Positions 7,510 through 16,313 are shown, counted from the stretch's first letter. The stretch is DNA of 64,000 bases from Nocardia cyriacigeorgica (GCF_029868385.1 NZ_JARWNX010000059.1:104432-168431), one strand, 5' to 3'. Translations and numbers: made by a program. Notes: generated by a model not told the origin, from the letters alone.

Positions 7510-8499
7510 GTGAAACGATTCTCGATATCCAGGCTGGCCGGTGCGGCCATGGTGGCCGCGGCCGTATTCGCGACGAGTGCCTGCGGTGACGATGCCGAAC
7601 CGGTGCCGAGTGGCCCGGTGGATCTCAGCACGGTGACCCTGAAGGTCGGTGATCAGAAGGCGATCTCCATCGAGGTGCTGCTGCGGGCATCGGGTCAGCT
7701 GGAGAATCTGCCGTACAAGATCGAATTCTCCACCTTCACCGCCGGTCCGCCGCTGATCGAGGCGGTGGGCGCGGGCGGGATCGATCTGGCGCAGACCGGG
7801 AACACCCCGGTGATCTTCGGTGCGGCAGCCAATGCCGATATCAAGATCATCGGTGCGCTCGCGGCGACCGGTAAGGGCGATGCGATCCTCGTCGGCAAGG
7901 ATTCCGCGATCGGTTCGGCCGCCGAACTGAAAGGTAAGAAGGTCGCGGTGACCAAGGGCAGTTCGGCCAATGCCAACCTGCTGCTGCAACTCCAGAAGGC
8001 GGGCCTCGGCCTCGACGATGTCGAACCGGTCTACCTCGCACCCGCCGACGGATACGCCGCGCTGACCCGCGGTGATGTCGACGCTTGGGCGGTCTGGGAC
8101 CCGTACACCGCCATCGCGGAGAACGAGGTCGGCGCCAAAACCATCGCCACCGCCGACCAGGCCGCGAACGGTTACAACTTCTGGGTCGCCTCGAACGCAG
8201 CGGTCGGCGACGCCGGAAAGTCGGCGGCCATCAGCGATTTCTTGACCCGCTACGCGGCCGCGACCACCTGGTCATCGGACAACCTCGACCTGTGGTCGAC
8301 CAAATACGCCGAACTGACCGCGATCCCCGTCGACGCCTCCCGCACCACCTGGACCCGCTCGATCAAGGAACCGATCCCGCTCGACGACAAGGTCGTCGCC
8401 TCCGAACAGGAGATCGCCGACGCCTTCACCGAGGCGGGCGCGATTCCGGGCAAGGTGACATTCAGCGATTTCGTCGACAAGCGCTTCGACCAGCAGTAG
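7510..8499 (+). CDS. ABC transporter substrate-binding lipoprotein, SsuA/NMT1-like
   Basis: The protein is 329 residues with a GTG start behind AGGAAAG (7495-7501). A signal peptide of about 24 residues ends in a lipobox (ATSAC), so it is a membrane-anchored extracytoplasmic receptor. The body follows the SsuA/NMT1 periplasmic-binding fold: LRASGQLENLPYKIEF near the N-terminus, AQTGNTPVIFGAAANADIKI, then LKGKKVAVTKGSSANANLL and WAVWDPYTAIAE, all hallmarks of aliphatic-sulfonate and taurine binders. It lies 36 bp after the ATPase gene and ends at a strong bidirectional hairpin. The real ligand needs experiment. Confidence 0.87.
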   Translation: MKRFSISRLAGAAMVAAAVFATSACGDDAEPVPSGPVDLSTVTLKVGDQKAISIEVLLRASGQLENLPYKIEFSTFTAGPPLIEAVGAGGIDLAQTGNTPVIFGAAANADIKIIGALAATGKGDAILVGKDSAIGSAAELKGKKVAVTKGSSANANLLLQLQKAGLGLDDVEPVYLAPADGYAALTRGDVDAWAVWDPYTAIAENEVGAKTIATADQAANGYNFWVASNAAVGDAGKSAAISDFLTRYAAATTWSSDNLDLWSTKYAELTAIPVDASRTTWTRSIKEPIPLDDKVVASEQEIADAFTEAGAIPGKVTFSDFVDKRFDQQ

Positions 8500-8507
8500 C
8501 GAGCACA

Positions 8508-8541
8508 TCCGGCGGTGGCAGCCGAGGCCGCCACCGCCGGA
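8508..8541. terminator. Bidirectional terminator hairpin between the ABC importer and thiC
   Basis: TCCGGCGGTGGC (8508-8519) and GCCACCGCCGGA (8530-8541) are perfect 12-bp complements around a 10-nt loop. The hairpin lies between two converging stop codons (8499 and 8551) and can serve both genes. Confidence 0.75.
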
Positions 8542-8550
8542 ATCGGCCGC

Positions 8551-10212
8551 CTAGGACACGACCGGCAGATACACCTGCTTACCCGCGCCGGTGAACTCGG
8601 CGGACTTCTCCGCCATCCCCGCTTCGATGGCCTCCACATCGGTGAGACCCTGCTTCTGTGCGTACTCGCGCACATCGGCCGAGATCCGCATAGAGCAGAA
8701 CTTCGGACCGCACATGGAGCAGAAGTGCGCGGTCTTGGCCGGTTCGGCGGGCAGGGTCTCGTCGTGGTACTCGCGGGCGGTATCGGGATCCAGCGACAGG
8801 TTGAACTGGTCCACCCAGCGGAATTCGAAACGCGCCTTGGACAATTCGTCATCGCGCTGCTGCGCGCGCGGATGCCCCTTGGCCAGATCGGCGGAATGCG
8901 CGGCGATCTTGTAGGTGATCACACCGACCTTCACGTCATCGCGGTTGGGCAGGCCGAGATGTTCCTTCGGCGTGACGTAGCACAGCATCGCGGTACCGGC
9001 CTGAGCGATGATCGCCGCGCCGATGGCCGAGGTGATGTGGTCGTAGGCGGGCGCGATATCGGTGGCCAACGGGCCGAGGGTGTAGAACGGCGCCTCCTCG
9101 CACAGCTCCTCCTCCAGCCGCACGTTCTCCACGATCTTGTGCATCGGCACATGGCCGGGGCCCTCGATCATCACCTGCACGCCATGCGATTTCGCGATCT
9201 TGGTGAGTTCGCCGAGGGTGCGCAGCTCGGCGAACTGGGCCTCGTCGTTGGCGTCGGCGATGGAACCGGGGCGAAGACCGTCACCGAGGGAGAAGGTGAC
9301 GTCGTAGCGCGCGAGGATCTCGCACAATTCCTCGAAGTGGGTGTAGAGGAACGATTCCTGATGATGTGCCAGACACCATGCCGCCATGATGGAGCCACCA
9401 CGCGAGACGATGCCGGTGACCCGCTTGGCCGTCAGCGGCACATAGCGCAACAGCACGCCCGCGTGCACCGTCATGTAGTCGACGCCCTGCTCGCACTGTT
9501 CGATGACGGTGTCGCGGTAGATCTCCCAGGTCAGCTGGGTCGGATCACCGTTCACCTTCTCCAGCGCCTGATAGATCGGCACGGTGCCGACCGGGACCGG
9601 CGAGTTGCGCATGATCCATTCGCGCGTCTCGTGGATGTTCTTGCCGGTGGACAGGTCCATGATGGTGTCGGCGCCCCAGCGGGTGGCCCACACCATCTTC
9701 TCCACCTCCTCCGCGATCGAGGAGGACACGGCCGAATTGCCGATATTGGCATTGATCTTCACCGCGAACTTCTTGCCGATGATCATCGGTTCGCATTCGG
9801 GGTGGCGATGGTTGGCGGGGATCACCGCGCGGCCCGCGGCGACCTCGTCACGCACCAGTTCGGGCGAAACGCCTTCGCGCGCGGCGATATAGCGCATCTC
9901 GGCGGTGATGATGCCCGCCCGCGCCCAGGCCAGCTGGGTGCGCGGCCCGCCGATCTCGGGCTTGCCCCATTCGTCGCGCAGTTTGGGCAGACCCGCTTCG
10001 AGGTCGATGGTGGCGGTGTCGTCGGTGTACGGCCCCGAGGTGTCGTAGACGTCGAAGTGTGCGCCGGTGGTCAGGTTGATCCGGCGCACCGGGATGCGCA
10101 AGGTCAAACCGTCGGCGTCGACGTGTTCGTAGTGTTTGACACTGCCCTGGATCGGCCCGGTGGTCACCGTGTCGACACCCGCGGTGGTCGCGGAACGGCC
10201 AGTGGAACCCAT
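8551..10212 (-). CDS. thiC: Phosphomethylpyrimidine synthase ThiC
   Basis: The protein is 553 residues and converts 5-aminoimidazole ribotide to HMP phosphate, the pyrimidine half of thiamine, by radical-SAM chemistry. The C-terminal iron-sulfur motif CSMCGPKFC (CX2CX4C) is plainly visible, as are the conserved core blocks MIEGPGHVPMHKI and DGLRPGSIADAND. The length is typical of bacterial ThiC. A GGGAGGAAATT ribosome site precedes the ATG, and a TPP riboswitch occupies the leader. It is monocistronic here: a hairpin ends it, and the upstream gene has its own terminator. No thiD or thiE is nearby. Confidence 0.98.
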   Translation of the reverse strand: MGSTGRSATTAGVDTVTTGPIQGSVKHYEHVDADGLTLRIPVRRINLTTGAHFDVYDTSGPYTDDTATIDLEAGLPKLRDEWGKPEIGGPRTQLAWARAGIITAEMRYIAAREGVSPELVRDEVAAGRAVIPANHRHPECEPMIIGKKFAVKINANIGNSAVSSSIAEEVEKMVWATRWGADTIMDLSTGKNIHETREWIMRNSPVPVGTVPIYQALEKVNGDPTQLTWEIYRDTVIEQCEQGVDYMTVHAGVLLRYVPLTAKRVTGIVSRGGSIMAAWCLAHHQESFLYTHFEELCEILARYDVTFSLGDGLRPGSIADANDEAQFAELRTLGELTKIAKSHGVQVMIEGPGHVPMHKIVENVRLEEELCEEAPFYTLGPLATDIAPAYDHITSAIGAAIIAQAGTAMLCYVTPKEHLGLPNRDDVKVGVITYKIAAHSADLAKGHPRAQQRDDELSKARFEFRWVDQFNLSLDPDTAREYHDETLPAEPAKTAHFCSMCGPKFCSMRISADVREYAQKQGLTDVEAIEAGMAEKSAEFTGAGKQVYLPVVS

Positions 10213-10219
10213 AATTTCC

Positions 10220-10320
10220 TCCCTACGCCGGCATTACCCGGTCAGGTTCATACGGTCGACGGCCCTGATCGCCTTTCGGCTAGCCGTCCTCTCAGCCCGC
10301 TGGTGCGAGCCCCCGTTGGC
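10220..10320 (-). ncRNA. TPP riboswitch (THI element) in the thiC leader
   Basis: Read on the minus strand, the leader carries the THI-box signatures in order: a GGGG stem near 10311-10314, the pyrimidine-sensor core CTGAGAGGA around 10287-10295, a variable stem-loop with GAAA loop (GCCGAAAGGC), then the pyrophosphate-sensor stretch ACCTGACCGGGTAATGCCGG ending near 10228. The GGGAGG ribosome site follows immediately, so TPP binding most likely blocks translation initiation of thiC. Boundaries are approximate. Confidence 0.95.
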
Positions 10321-10381
10321 GTGATGTACCGGCCCGACCATACCCGCCCCGGCAACGCCCGAAGCAGACCGGCCAACAGCG

Positions 10382-10407
10382 CCCGGCGGTCTCGACGCAC
10401 CGCCGGG
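10382..10407 (-). terminator. Hairpin terminator of the PhnB-like gene
   Basis: CCCGGCGGT (10382-10390) and ACCGCCGGG (10399-10407) form a perfect 9-bp stem with an 8-nt loop. It lies just past the stop codon of the PhnB-like gene and ahead of the TPP riboswitch, insulating thiC from read-through. Confidence 0.6.
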
Positions 10408-10429
10408 TGCTCCGCGCCGCGGCGCGAGG

Positions 10430-10903
10430 TCAGCCGTTCGCGTAGGCGTCGCGCATCACCTGCACGTCGATCTTCTTCATCTTCAACATGGCGGCGGTGG
10501 CTCGGTCGACCGCTGCCGGATCGCCGACCAGCAGCTCATCGGCCTCGGCTGGCCAGACCTGCCAGGGGACGCCGTATTTGTCGAACAGCCAACCGCAATC
10601 GATCTCCTTGCCGCCGTCGGCGAGCAGGGCCGCCCAGAGCCGGTCGACCTCGTCCTGGCTGTCGCAGTTGATCAGCAGTGACATGGCGTGGGTGTAGCTG
10701 TACTCACCTCCGCCGTTGATGCCGGTGAAGCGTTGACCAGCGAGTTCGAAGTCCACGGTCATCACAGCTCCCGCCTCGCCCATCCCGGATTCGGTGAAGC
10801 GCAGGACTCGGATGATCGTGGAATCCGGGAACAACGAACAGTAGAACTCGGCGGCCTCCTCGGCCTGCGTGTCGTACCAGAGATTGGTGACGATCTTCTG
10901 CAT
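10430..10903 (-). CDS. VOC-superfamily PhnB-like protein
   Basis: The protein is 157 residues in the PhnB/3-demethylubiquinone-methyltransferase-like family: MQKIVTNLWYDTQAEEAAEF at the start, SIIRVLRF-type strand, DFELAGQRFTGINGG, then a C-terminal GWLFDKYGVPWQV block. Members are two-module beta-alpha-beta-beta-beta folds; most have no proven enzymatic role despite the methyltransferase name. A GGGAGG ribosome site supports the ATG. The frame is open far upstream of this ATG, but that part has no family similarity. It ends in its own terminator before the thiC leader. Confidence 0.85.
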   Translation of the reverse strand: MQKIVTNLWYDTQAEEAAEFYCSLFPDSTIIRVLRFTESGMGEAGAVMTVDFELAGQRFTGINGGGEYSYTHAMSLLINCDSQDEVDRLWAALLADGGKEIDCGWLFDKYGVPWQVWPAEADELLVGDPAAVDRATAAMLKMKKIDVQVMRDAYANG

Positions 10904-11112
10904 GATTGTCCTCCCGATCGGATGGGCTGGCCTTGTATATGCAGACTGCGCTTTCCGACGAAATTCATCGCGGTTTTTCGTGGAACCGAGCTGTGGAGCC
11001 GGACCGCTCGGTGACCGATCGGCAGCGGCCGCGGTATCGGCTCGACACTGTTCGCGGTGCGGCTGCGCCTCGACCGGTTGCTCGGCTCGGCGCAATTCCC
11101 ATACGGGGGAGG
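10904..11112. other. Spacer between fahA and the PhnB-like gene
   Basis: About 210 bp of non-coding sequence. It must hold the promoter of the PhnB-like gene, but I see no clear -10/-35 pair or operator. Confidence 0.4.
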
Positions 11113-12291
11113 TCAGTGATCGCGCGCCGGAAGGATCCGGCCGGTGACCTCGCCGAGGCCGATGCGGGCGCCCGCATTGCCCGGCGCGGTAGCGGTGATC
11201 GTGACTTCGTCGCCGTCGAGGAGAAAGGTGCGCTCGGCGTCGCCCACCGGGACGGGTTCCGCGCCGCCCCAGGACAGCTCCATGAATGATCCGCGCTGGT
11301 CGGCGGCCGGGCCGGAGATGGTGCCGGAGGCGTAGAGATCGCCGGAGCGGGTGGCGGCGCCGTTGACGGTCAGATGCGCCAGCATCTGCGCCGGTGACCA
11401 GTACATCCCCGAGTACGGCGGATGGGCCACCGGAACACCGTTCCAGCGCACGCACAGCTCGATATCCAGCCCCCAGTGCTGCTGTTCGCGCAGATAGGGC
11501 AGGGGCAACGGATCTTGTGGCTGGACCGGGATCCTGGCCGATTCCAGCGCTGCCAGCGGGGTGATCCATGCTCCCATCGAGGTGGCGAACGATTTGCCGA
11601 GGAATGGGCCGAGCGGCTGATATTCCCAGGCCTGGATATCGCGGGCCGACCAGTCATTGATCAACGCGACGCCGAACACGTGATCGGCGAATTCCGCGGT
11701 GTCGATCGCACTGCCGAGTTCGGAGCCGATACCGATGACGAAGCCGAGTTCGGCCTCGATGTCCAGCCGTCGCGAGGGTCCGAAATCCGGTGTGCCGGAA
11801 TCGGTTCGCCGCTGTCCGCACGGTCGAACGATATCGGTGCCCGACACCACCACTGTGCCCGCGCGACCGTGATACCCGACCGGAAGGTGACGCCAATTCG
11901 GTAGCAGCGGCTCCGACCCTGGACGCAGGAGCTTTCCCAGATTCGTCGCGTGATCGATGCTCGCGTAGAAATCGACATAATCGCCGATTCGCACCGGCAG
12001 GGCCAGGTGCACCGCCGCGAGCGGAAAGATCGCGTCGGCGGAGAGACCGTCGTAGACCAGTTCACGTACCCGCTCACGCACCTGCGCCCAACGCCATGGA
12101 CCCTGGGCCAGAAAAGAATTGAGATTCGGCCTGGCGAATACCGAATCGTCGAGCGCCGTGGCGAGGTCGATGACATGCTCACCGACTCGTACGCCGACGC
12201 GATAGTCGTCGCCGCCGGGTGCGAACACGCCGTACGGCAGATGCTCCGGCCCGAACAGCGAATCCTGCGGGACCTCGATTCGCGTCTTCAC
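11113..12291 (-). CDS. fahA: Fumarylacetoacetase
   Basis: The protein is 392 residues from the GTG at 12291. I prefer this to an ATG at 12318 because GTG and the hmgA stop overlap as GTGA, the usual coupled junction. It carries the short N-terminal FAA domain followed by the hydrolase domain with PVGYHGRAGTVVVSGTDIVRP, DIEAELGFVIG and NDWSARDIQAWEYQPLGPF, all diagnostic of fumarylacetoacetate hydrolase. It cleaves fumarylacetoacetate to fumarate and acetoacetate, the last step of tyrosine/homogentisate catabolism. Homogentisate dioxygenase lies directly upstream. No maleylacetoacetate isomerase gene is in the window; in mycothiol-using bacteria that step may be supplied by an unlinked enzyme. 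Confidence 0.95.
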   Translation of the reverse strand: MKTRIEVPQDSLFGPEHLPYGVFAPGGDDYRVGVRVGEHVIDLATALDDSVFARPNLNSFLAQGPWRWAQVRERVRELVYDGLSADAIFPLAAVHLALPVRIGDYVDFYASIDHATNLGKLLRPGSEPLLPNWRHLPVGYHGRAGTVVVSGTDIVRPCGQRRTDSGTPDFGPSRRLDIEAELGFVIGIGSELGSAIDTAEFADHVFGVALINDWSARDIQAWEYQPLGPFLGKSFATSMGAWITPLAALESARIPVQPQDPLPLPYLREQQHWGLDIELCVRWNGVPVAHPPYSGMYWSPAQMLAHLTVNGAATRSGDLYASGTISGPAADQRGSFMELSWGGAEPVPVGDAERTFLLDGDEVTITATAPGNAGARIGLGEVTGRILPARDH

Positions 12292-13484
12292 CGCGGTCCC
12301 CGTCCGGACCAGGTCCACGCGTAGTCGGGGTCTTCGCAGGCCAACGCGCCCTCGCCCAACTCGAGCGGGCGGAAGGTGTCGACCATGACGGCCAGCTCGT
12401 CGAAGGATTCCGCCCCGATGCTCGCCTCGTACGCCCCCGGCTGCGGTCCGTGCGCGTAGCCGCCGGGATGTACCGAGATCGATCCCTGCCCGATCCCCGA
12501 ACCGCGCCTGGCCTCGTAATTCCCGCCGCAGTAGAACATGATCTCGTCGGAATCGACATTGGAGTGGTAGTAGGGCACCGGAATCGACAGCGGGTGATAG
12601 TCCACCTTGCGCGGAACGAAATTGCAGACCACGAAATTGATGCCCTCGAACGCCTGATGCACCGGTGGTGGTTGGTGGACCCGCCCGGTGATCGGTTCGA
12701 AATCGCCGATATTGAAGGTGAACGGATACAGACAGCCGTCCCAGCCGATCACATCGAACGGATGCGTCGCGTACACCATTCGGGTGCCCGCGATCTGTCC
12801 GCCGGGTCGGTGCTTGACCAGCACCTCGACTTCCGTGCCGGCGGTGAGCAGCGGTTCGCCGGGTCCGTGCAGATCGCGCTCGCAGTACGGCGAATTCTCC
12901 AGCAGCTGTCCGAATTTCGACAGGTACCGTTTGGGCGGGGTGATGTGGCTGGAGGCTTCGATCGCATAGGCGCGCAACGGGTCGGGGCCGATGGGCAGCC
13001 AGCGATGGGTGGTGGCCCGTGGGATCAGCACGTGATCGCCCTGCCGGACGGGCAGCGCGCCGAATACCGTCTCCACCACCGCGCCACCGGATTCCACGTA
13101 CACCAGTTCGTCGCCGATGGCATTGCGGTACAGCGGTGATGCCGCACCGGCGACGACGTAGGACAACCGCACATCGGTATTCGCGAGTAGCAGCCGTCGT
13201 CCGGTGACCGCATCCGTACCGGCCCAGCTGTCACCGGGGAACAGTTCGTGTAATCGCAGATGCCGATGGCGCAGTGGATGATTGGGGGTCGTCGACTGAT
13301 CGGGCAGCTCCCACACCGTCGCGTCGATGATCGCCGGTGGTAGACCGCGGTGATATAGCAGCGACGAATCGCCGGAGAAGCCCTCCTCGCCCATGAGTTC
13401 CTCGTAGAACAGGCGCCCCTGCTCATCGCGATGCTGGGTGTGCCGCTTCGGCGGCACCGATCCCACCTGTCGATAGAAAGCCAT
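12288..13484 (-). CDS. hmgA: Homogentisate 1,2-dioxygenase
   Basis: The protein is 398 residues from the ATG at 13484, which has GGAGG seven bases upstream. It is a bicupin of the homogentisate dioxygenase family. The iron ligands His/Glu and His lie in YHSNVDSDEIMFYCGGNYEA and GGYAHGPQPG in the C-terminal third. It opens the ring of homogentisate to maleylacetoacetate using Fe(II) and O2. It overlaps fahA by 4 bp, forming a two-gene catabolic operon. The next gene upstream on the same strand is a TetR regulator, but that one has operators facing the other way, so control of hmgA is not evident. Confidence 0.92.
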   Translation of the reverse strand: MAFYRQVGSVPPKRHTQHRDEQGRLFYEELMGEEGFSGDSSLLYHRGLPPAIIDATVWELPDQSTTPNHPLRHRHLRLHELFPGDSWAGTDAVTGRRLLLANTDVRLSYVVAGAASPLYRNAIGDELVYVESGGAVVETVFGALPVRQGDHVLIPRATTHRWLPIGPDPLRAYAIEASSHITPPKRYLSKFGQLLENSPYCERDLHGPGEPLLTAGTEVEVLVKHRPGGQIAGTRMVYATHPFDVIGWDGCLYPFTFNIGDFEPITGRVHQPPPVHQAFEGINFVVCNFVPRKVDYHPLSIPVPYYHSNVDSDEIMFYCGGNYEARRGSGIGQGSISVHPGGYAHGPQPGAYEASIGAESFDELAVMVDTFRPLELGEGALACEDPDYAWTWSGRGPR

Positions 13485-13600
13485 GACCACACCTCCCGCC
13501 GAACGGACGGACAGCCTGACCCATCGTATGCCGCGACTGTTGTCGGCGGGGCCGCTCGCGGCGCGATATTCCGCGCACCGCGTAATCGAGCGTGCTCGGC

Positions 13601-14227
13601 TCAGGCGTTGCGCAGCGCGCGGTAGACCGCGGCGCCGACGAACGCGCCCAACTCGTCCGGCGTCCACTCGCCGGTCCCGGCGAGCAGGCTCCGCACCGCG
13701 CCTTCCCCGGCCGAGATCCACTGCTCGACCAGCACCGGAAGTTTGCGATCGGCATCTTCGGTGCCCCAGGCCCGCAGGGTGGGGCGCAGCAGCCGGGTGC
13801 ATCGTTCGACGACGAGACCGCGGCCGCGTCCGAACGAATCGGCCACCGCGGGGTCCGGATTGCCGTAGAGCAGCAGCCAGGAATCCGGCCGCGCGGCCAC
13901 CACCTCGAGCAGGGCCCGGAACCCTTCGACGAACACCGGCTCACCGGCGTCGACCGCACGTTTGCGCAATGCGCCGAGGACTCCGCCGATCACGTACGAC
14001 TCCTCGCGCCGGATCAGTTCTTCGATCAGGGCGACCCGGTCGGGGAAGCACGCGTACACCACCGGCCGTGTGACGCTCATCCGTTCGGCGATCGCCGCGA
14101 CGGTCACCGCCGCGATGCCCTGTTCGATCGCAATCGCCAGCGCGGCGTCGAGCACCTGCGGCCGGCGGCGTTCCGGGCCGAGATGCTGTGCCCGTCGTCG
14201 CGGCCGCACAGCCGATTCGGTGCTCAT
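13601..14227 (-). CDS. TetR-family transcriptional regulator
   Basis: The protein is 208 residues from the ATG at 14227. A basic N-terminus (RPRRRAQHLGPERRR) leads into the helix-turn-helix VTVAAIAERMSVTRPVVYACFPDRVALIEEL. The C-terminal domain resembles TetR_C members that bind acyl-CoA-like ligands. It is divergent from an acyl-CoA dehydrogenase, with TTCCTAC/GTAGGAA repeats in the 154-bp gap, so it probably represses that gene. An open frame extends further upstream but runs across the divergent promoter and is discounted. Confidence 0.88.
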   Translation of the reverse strand: MSTESAVRPRRRAQHLGPERRRPQVLDAALAIAIEQGIAAVTVAAIAERMSVTRPVVYACFPDRVALIEELIRREESYVIGGVLGALRKRAVDAGEPVFVEGFRALLEVVAARPDSWLLLYGNPDPAVADSFGRGRGLVVERCTRLLRPTLRAWGTEDADRKLPVLVEQWISAGEGAVRSLLAGTGEWTPDELGAFVGAAVYRALRNA

Positions 14228-14289
14228 GGAATTCACGATATCAGCGGAGTCGTGGGCGTTGTCGCTGGTCTTGCGGGTGCCACCAGCAG

Positions 14290-14330
14290 TTCCTACGCTA
14301 ATGAATAATAATGCTACATTCCTGTAGGAA
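14290..14330. promoter_or_regulatory. Repeated TTCCTAC/GTAGGAA operator, TetR-acyl-CoA dehydrogenase gap
   Basis: TTCCTAC (14290-14296) and GTAGGAA (14324-14330) are inverted copies flanking an AT-rich core with TAATAAT. The right copy is itself part of TTCCTGTAGGAA (14319-14330), a palindrome broken only at the centre. This is likely to be the site of the divergent TetR protein, covering the promoter. Confidence 0.55.
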
Positions 14331-14381
14331 ATTGCCTCCGGCTGTGCGCCGGACCGCCGACCCGGCCCGAGGAGAATTGAC

Positions 14382-16313
14382 ATGACACGCCAGACCGGCC
14401 CCCTGTTCAACCCGAAGACCTGCGAATTCGCGGAGTTCGACGCGACAACCCGACGTCTGCTGCGCGCCGTCGTCGACTGGTTCGAATCACGTGGCAAGGC
14501 CGTGCTGAAGCAGGAGGATCGCGACCGGATCTGGTATTCGGAGTTTCTCGACTTCGTCAAACGCGAGCGGGTGTTCGCCACCTTCTTGACCCCGGCTGCC
14601 GAGGCCGACGGCGACCCGGGCAAACGCTGGGACACCGCGCGGATCGCGATGATGAGCCAGATCCTCGGCTTCTACAGCATGCAGTACTGGTACGTCTGGC
14701 AGGTCACCATCCTCGGCCTCGGACCGATTTGGCAGAGCGATAACGCCGCCGCCAAACGACGCGCCGCGGCACTGCTCGACTCGGGGGAGATCTTCGCCTT
14801 CGGGCTCTCGGAGAAGGAGCACGGCGCCGACGTCTACTCCACCGATATGGTGCTCGAGCCGACCGGCGACGGCGGTTTCCTGGCGACCGGCGGCAAGCAT
14901 TACATCGGCAACGGTAATGCGGCCGCGATGGTGTCGGTCTTCGGCCGCCGCGCCGACAAACCGATCATCGACAGCTCGAAGGCACTGCGGGACAAGCCGA
15001 CTCAGGACGACTACGAGGGTTATCTGTTCTTCGTCGCCGACAGCGGGCACGAAAACTACCGGTTGCGCGGCAATGTGGTCGACGGCCAGATGTATGTGGC
15101 CGCCTTCGATCTGGAGCAGTACCCGGTGGGCGAGCAGGACATTCTGCATCGTGGTGAGGCCGCATTCCATGCCGCGATGAACACCGTCAACGTCGGCAAG
15201 TTCAACCTCGGCTTCGGCGCGATCGGCGCCTGCGAGCACGCTTTCTACGAGGCCATCCGGCATGCCGACAACCGCGTCCTGTTCGGCCACCGGGTGACTG
15301 AATTCCCCCAGGTGCAGGCACTGGTGACCGATTCGTACGCGCGGCTGATCGCGATGAAGCTCTACAGTGCGCGCGCCATCGACTACCTGCGTTCGGCATC
15401 GCCGCGGGACCGCCGCTATCTGCTGTTCAATGCCATCGAGAAGATGACGGTCACCCGGCAGGGACAGCGCATCATCGAAGACCTGGCCGATGTGATCGCG
15501 GCCCGCGGCTTCGAGAAGGACATGTACTTCCCGATGGCGATGCTCGGCCTCTTCGGTCTGCCGCGGTTGGAAGGCACCGTGCACGTGAACATGGCGCTGT
15601 CGCTGAAGTTCATGGCCGGGTACATGTTCCATCCATCCGACGCCGGTCTGGCCGCGCTGCGCTATCTGCCCGGTGCGGGCGGTGCGCCCAAGGGCGCCGT
15701 TCGCGCGGTCTCGGGTGCGCTGAGCTGGTCGAGCAGGCGTCTGTCCCCGCGCGCGGCCGCCGCTGTGCCCGCACTCGGCGCCCAGCTGCGCGCGGCCGAC
15801 CACGCACCGGTGCCGACCCGCCGCGACGCCGCCGACGACGAGTTCCTGTTCCGACAGGGCCCGAGCAGTGGGCTCGGACGGATCCGATTCGGCGATTGGC
15901 GACCGATCTTCGAGCGCTTCGCCCACGTACCGAACGTTGCGGTGTTCCTCGAACAGATCCGCGCATTCCAATCCTTGCTCGTCGCGGCCGGGCCGACGGC
16001 GCAGCAGCAGCGCGATGTCGATTTTCTCTTCGCATTCGGCGAACTGTTCACCGCGGTGCCCTACGCCCAGCTGGTGCTCGAGCAGGCCGAGATCGACGGC
16101 ACCGACGCGGCCGTACTCGACCAGATCTTCGACCTGTTCGTCCGCCAGTTCTCCACGCACGCGCTCACCCTGCACAACAAACCCACCGCGACCACCGCCC
16201 AGCAGCACCGTGCCCTCGACCTGATCCGCCGCCCGGTCGCCGACCGCACCCGCTTCGAACGCGTGCTAGGGCAGGCCCGTGCACTGTCGGACGCGTACGA
16301 GATGAATCCCTGA
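14382..16313 (+). CDS. Acyl-CoA dehydrogenase family protein (FadE-type)
   Basis: The protein is 643 residues, longer than the ~390 of the minimal acyl-CoA dehydrogenase fold. The FAD/substrate block appears as FAFGLSEKEHGADVYSTDM with GKHYIGNGNAA behind it (about residues 145-180), and the helical C-domain holds LPRLEGTVHVN, whose Glu aligns with the catalytic base of the EGT motif. A C-terminal extension of about 200 residues follows. It should introduce the 2,3-double bond of acyl-CoA, or an analogous position in a sterol side chain, passing electrons to ETF. The ATG follows GAGGAGAATTGAC. Operators of the divergent TetR gene precede it. The chain-length preference is unknown. Confidence 0.87.
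   Translation: MTRQTGPLFNPKTCEFAEFDATTRRLLRAVVDWFESRGKAVLKQEDRDRIWYSEFLDFVKRERVFATFLTPAAEADGDPGKRWDTARIAMMSQILGFYSMQYWYVWQVTILGLGPIWQSDNAAAKRRAAALLDSGEIFAFGLSEKEHGADVYSTDMVLEPTGDGGFLATGGKHYIGNGNAAAMVSVFGRRADKPIIDSSKALRDKPTQDDYEGYLFFVADSGHENYRLRGNVVDGQMYVAAFDLEQYPVGEQDILHRGEAAFHAAMNTVNVGKFNLGFGAIGACEHAFYEAIRHADNRVLFGHRVTEFPQVQALVTDSYARLIAMKLYSARAIDYLRSASPRDRRYLLFNAIEKMTVTRQGQRIIEDLADVIAARGFEKDMYFPMAMLGLFGLPRLEGTVHVNMALSLKFMAGYMFHPSDAGLAALRYLPGAGGAPKGAVRAVSGALSWSSRRLSPRAAAAVPALGAQLRAADHAPVPTRRDAADDEFLFRQGPSSGLGRIRFGDWRPIFERFAHVPNVAVFLEQIRAFQSLLVAAGPTAQQQRDVDFLFAFGELFTAVPYAQLVLEQAEIDGTDAAVLDQIFDLFVRQFSTHALTLHNKPTATTAQQHRALDLIRRPVADRTRFERVLGQARALSDAYEMNP

Noticed and set aside
8515..10671. 718-codon rightward frame antisense to thiC
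   Set aside because: Composition is His/Arg/Gly/Asp-rich with no recognisable motif; it mirrors the third-position GC bias of thiC and runs through the riboswitch.
13483..14308. Rightward frames across the hmgA-TetR region
   Set aside because: Arg/Pro-rich, no motif, and they overlap a well-supported TetR gene on the other strand.
14487..16208. 573-codon leftward frame antisense to the acyl-CoA dehydrogenase
   Set aside because: Shadow of a GC-rich gene on the other strand; no domain, and the sense strand has a complete dehydrogenase with operator and ribosome site.
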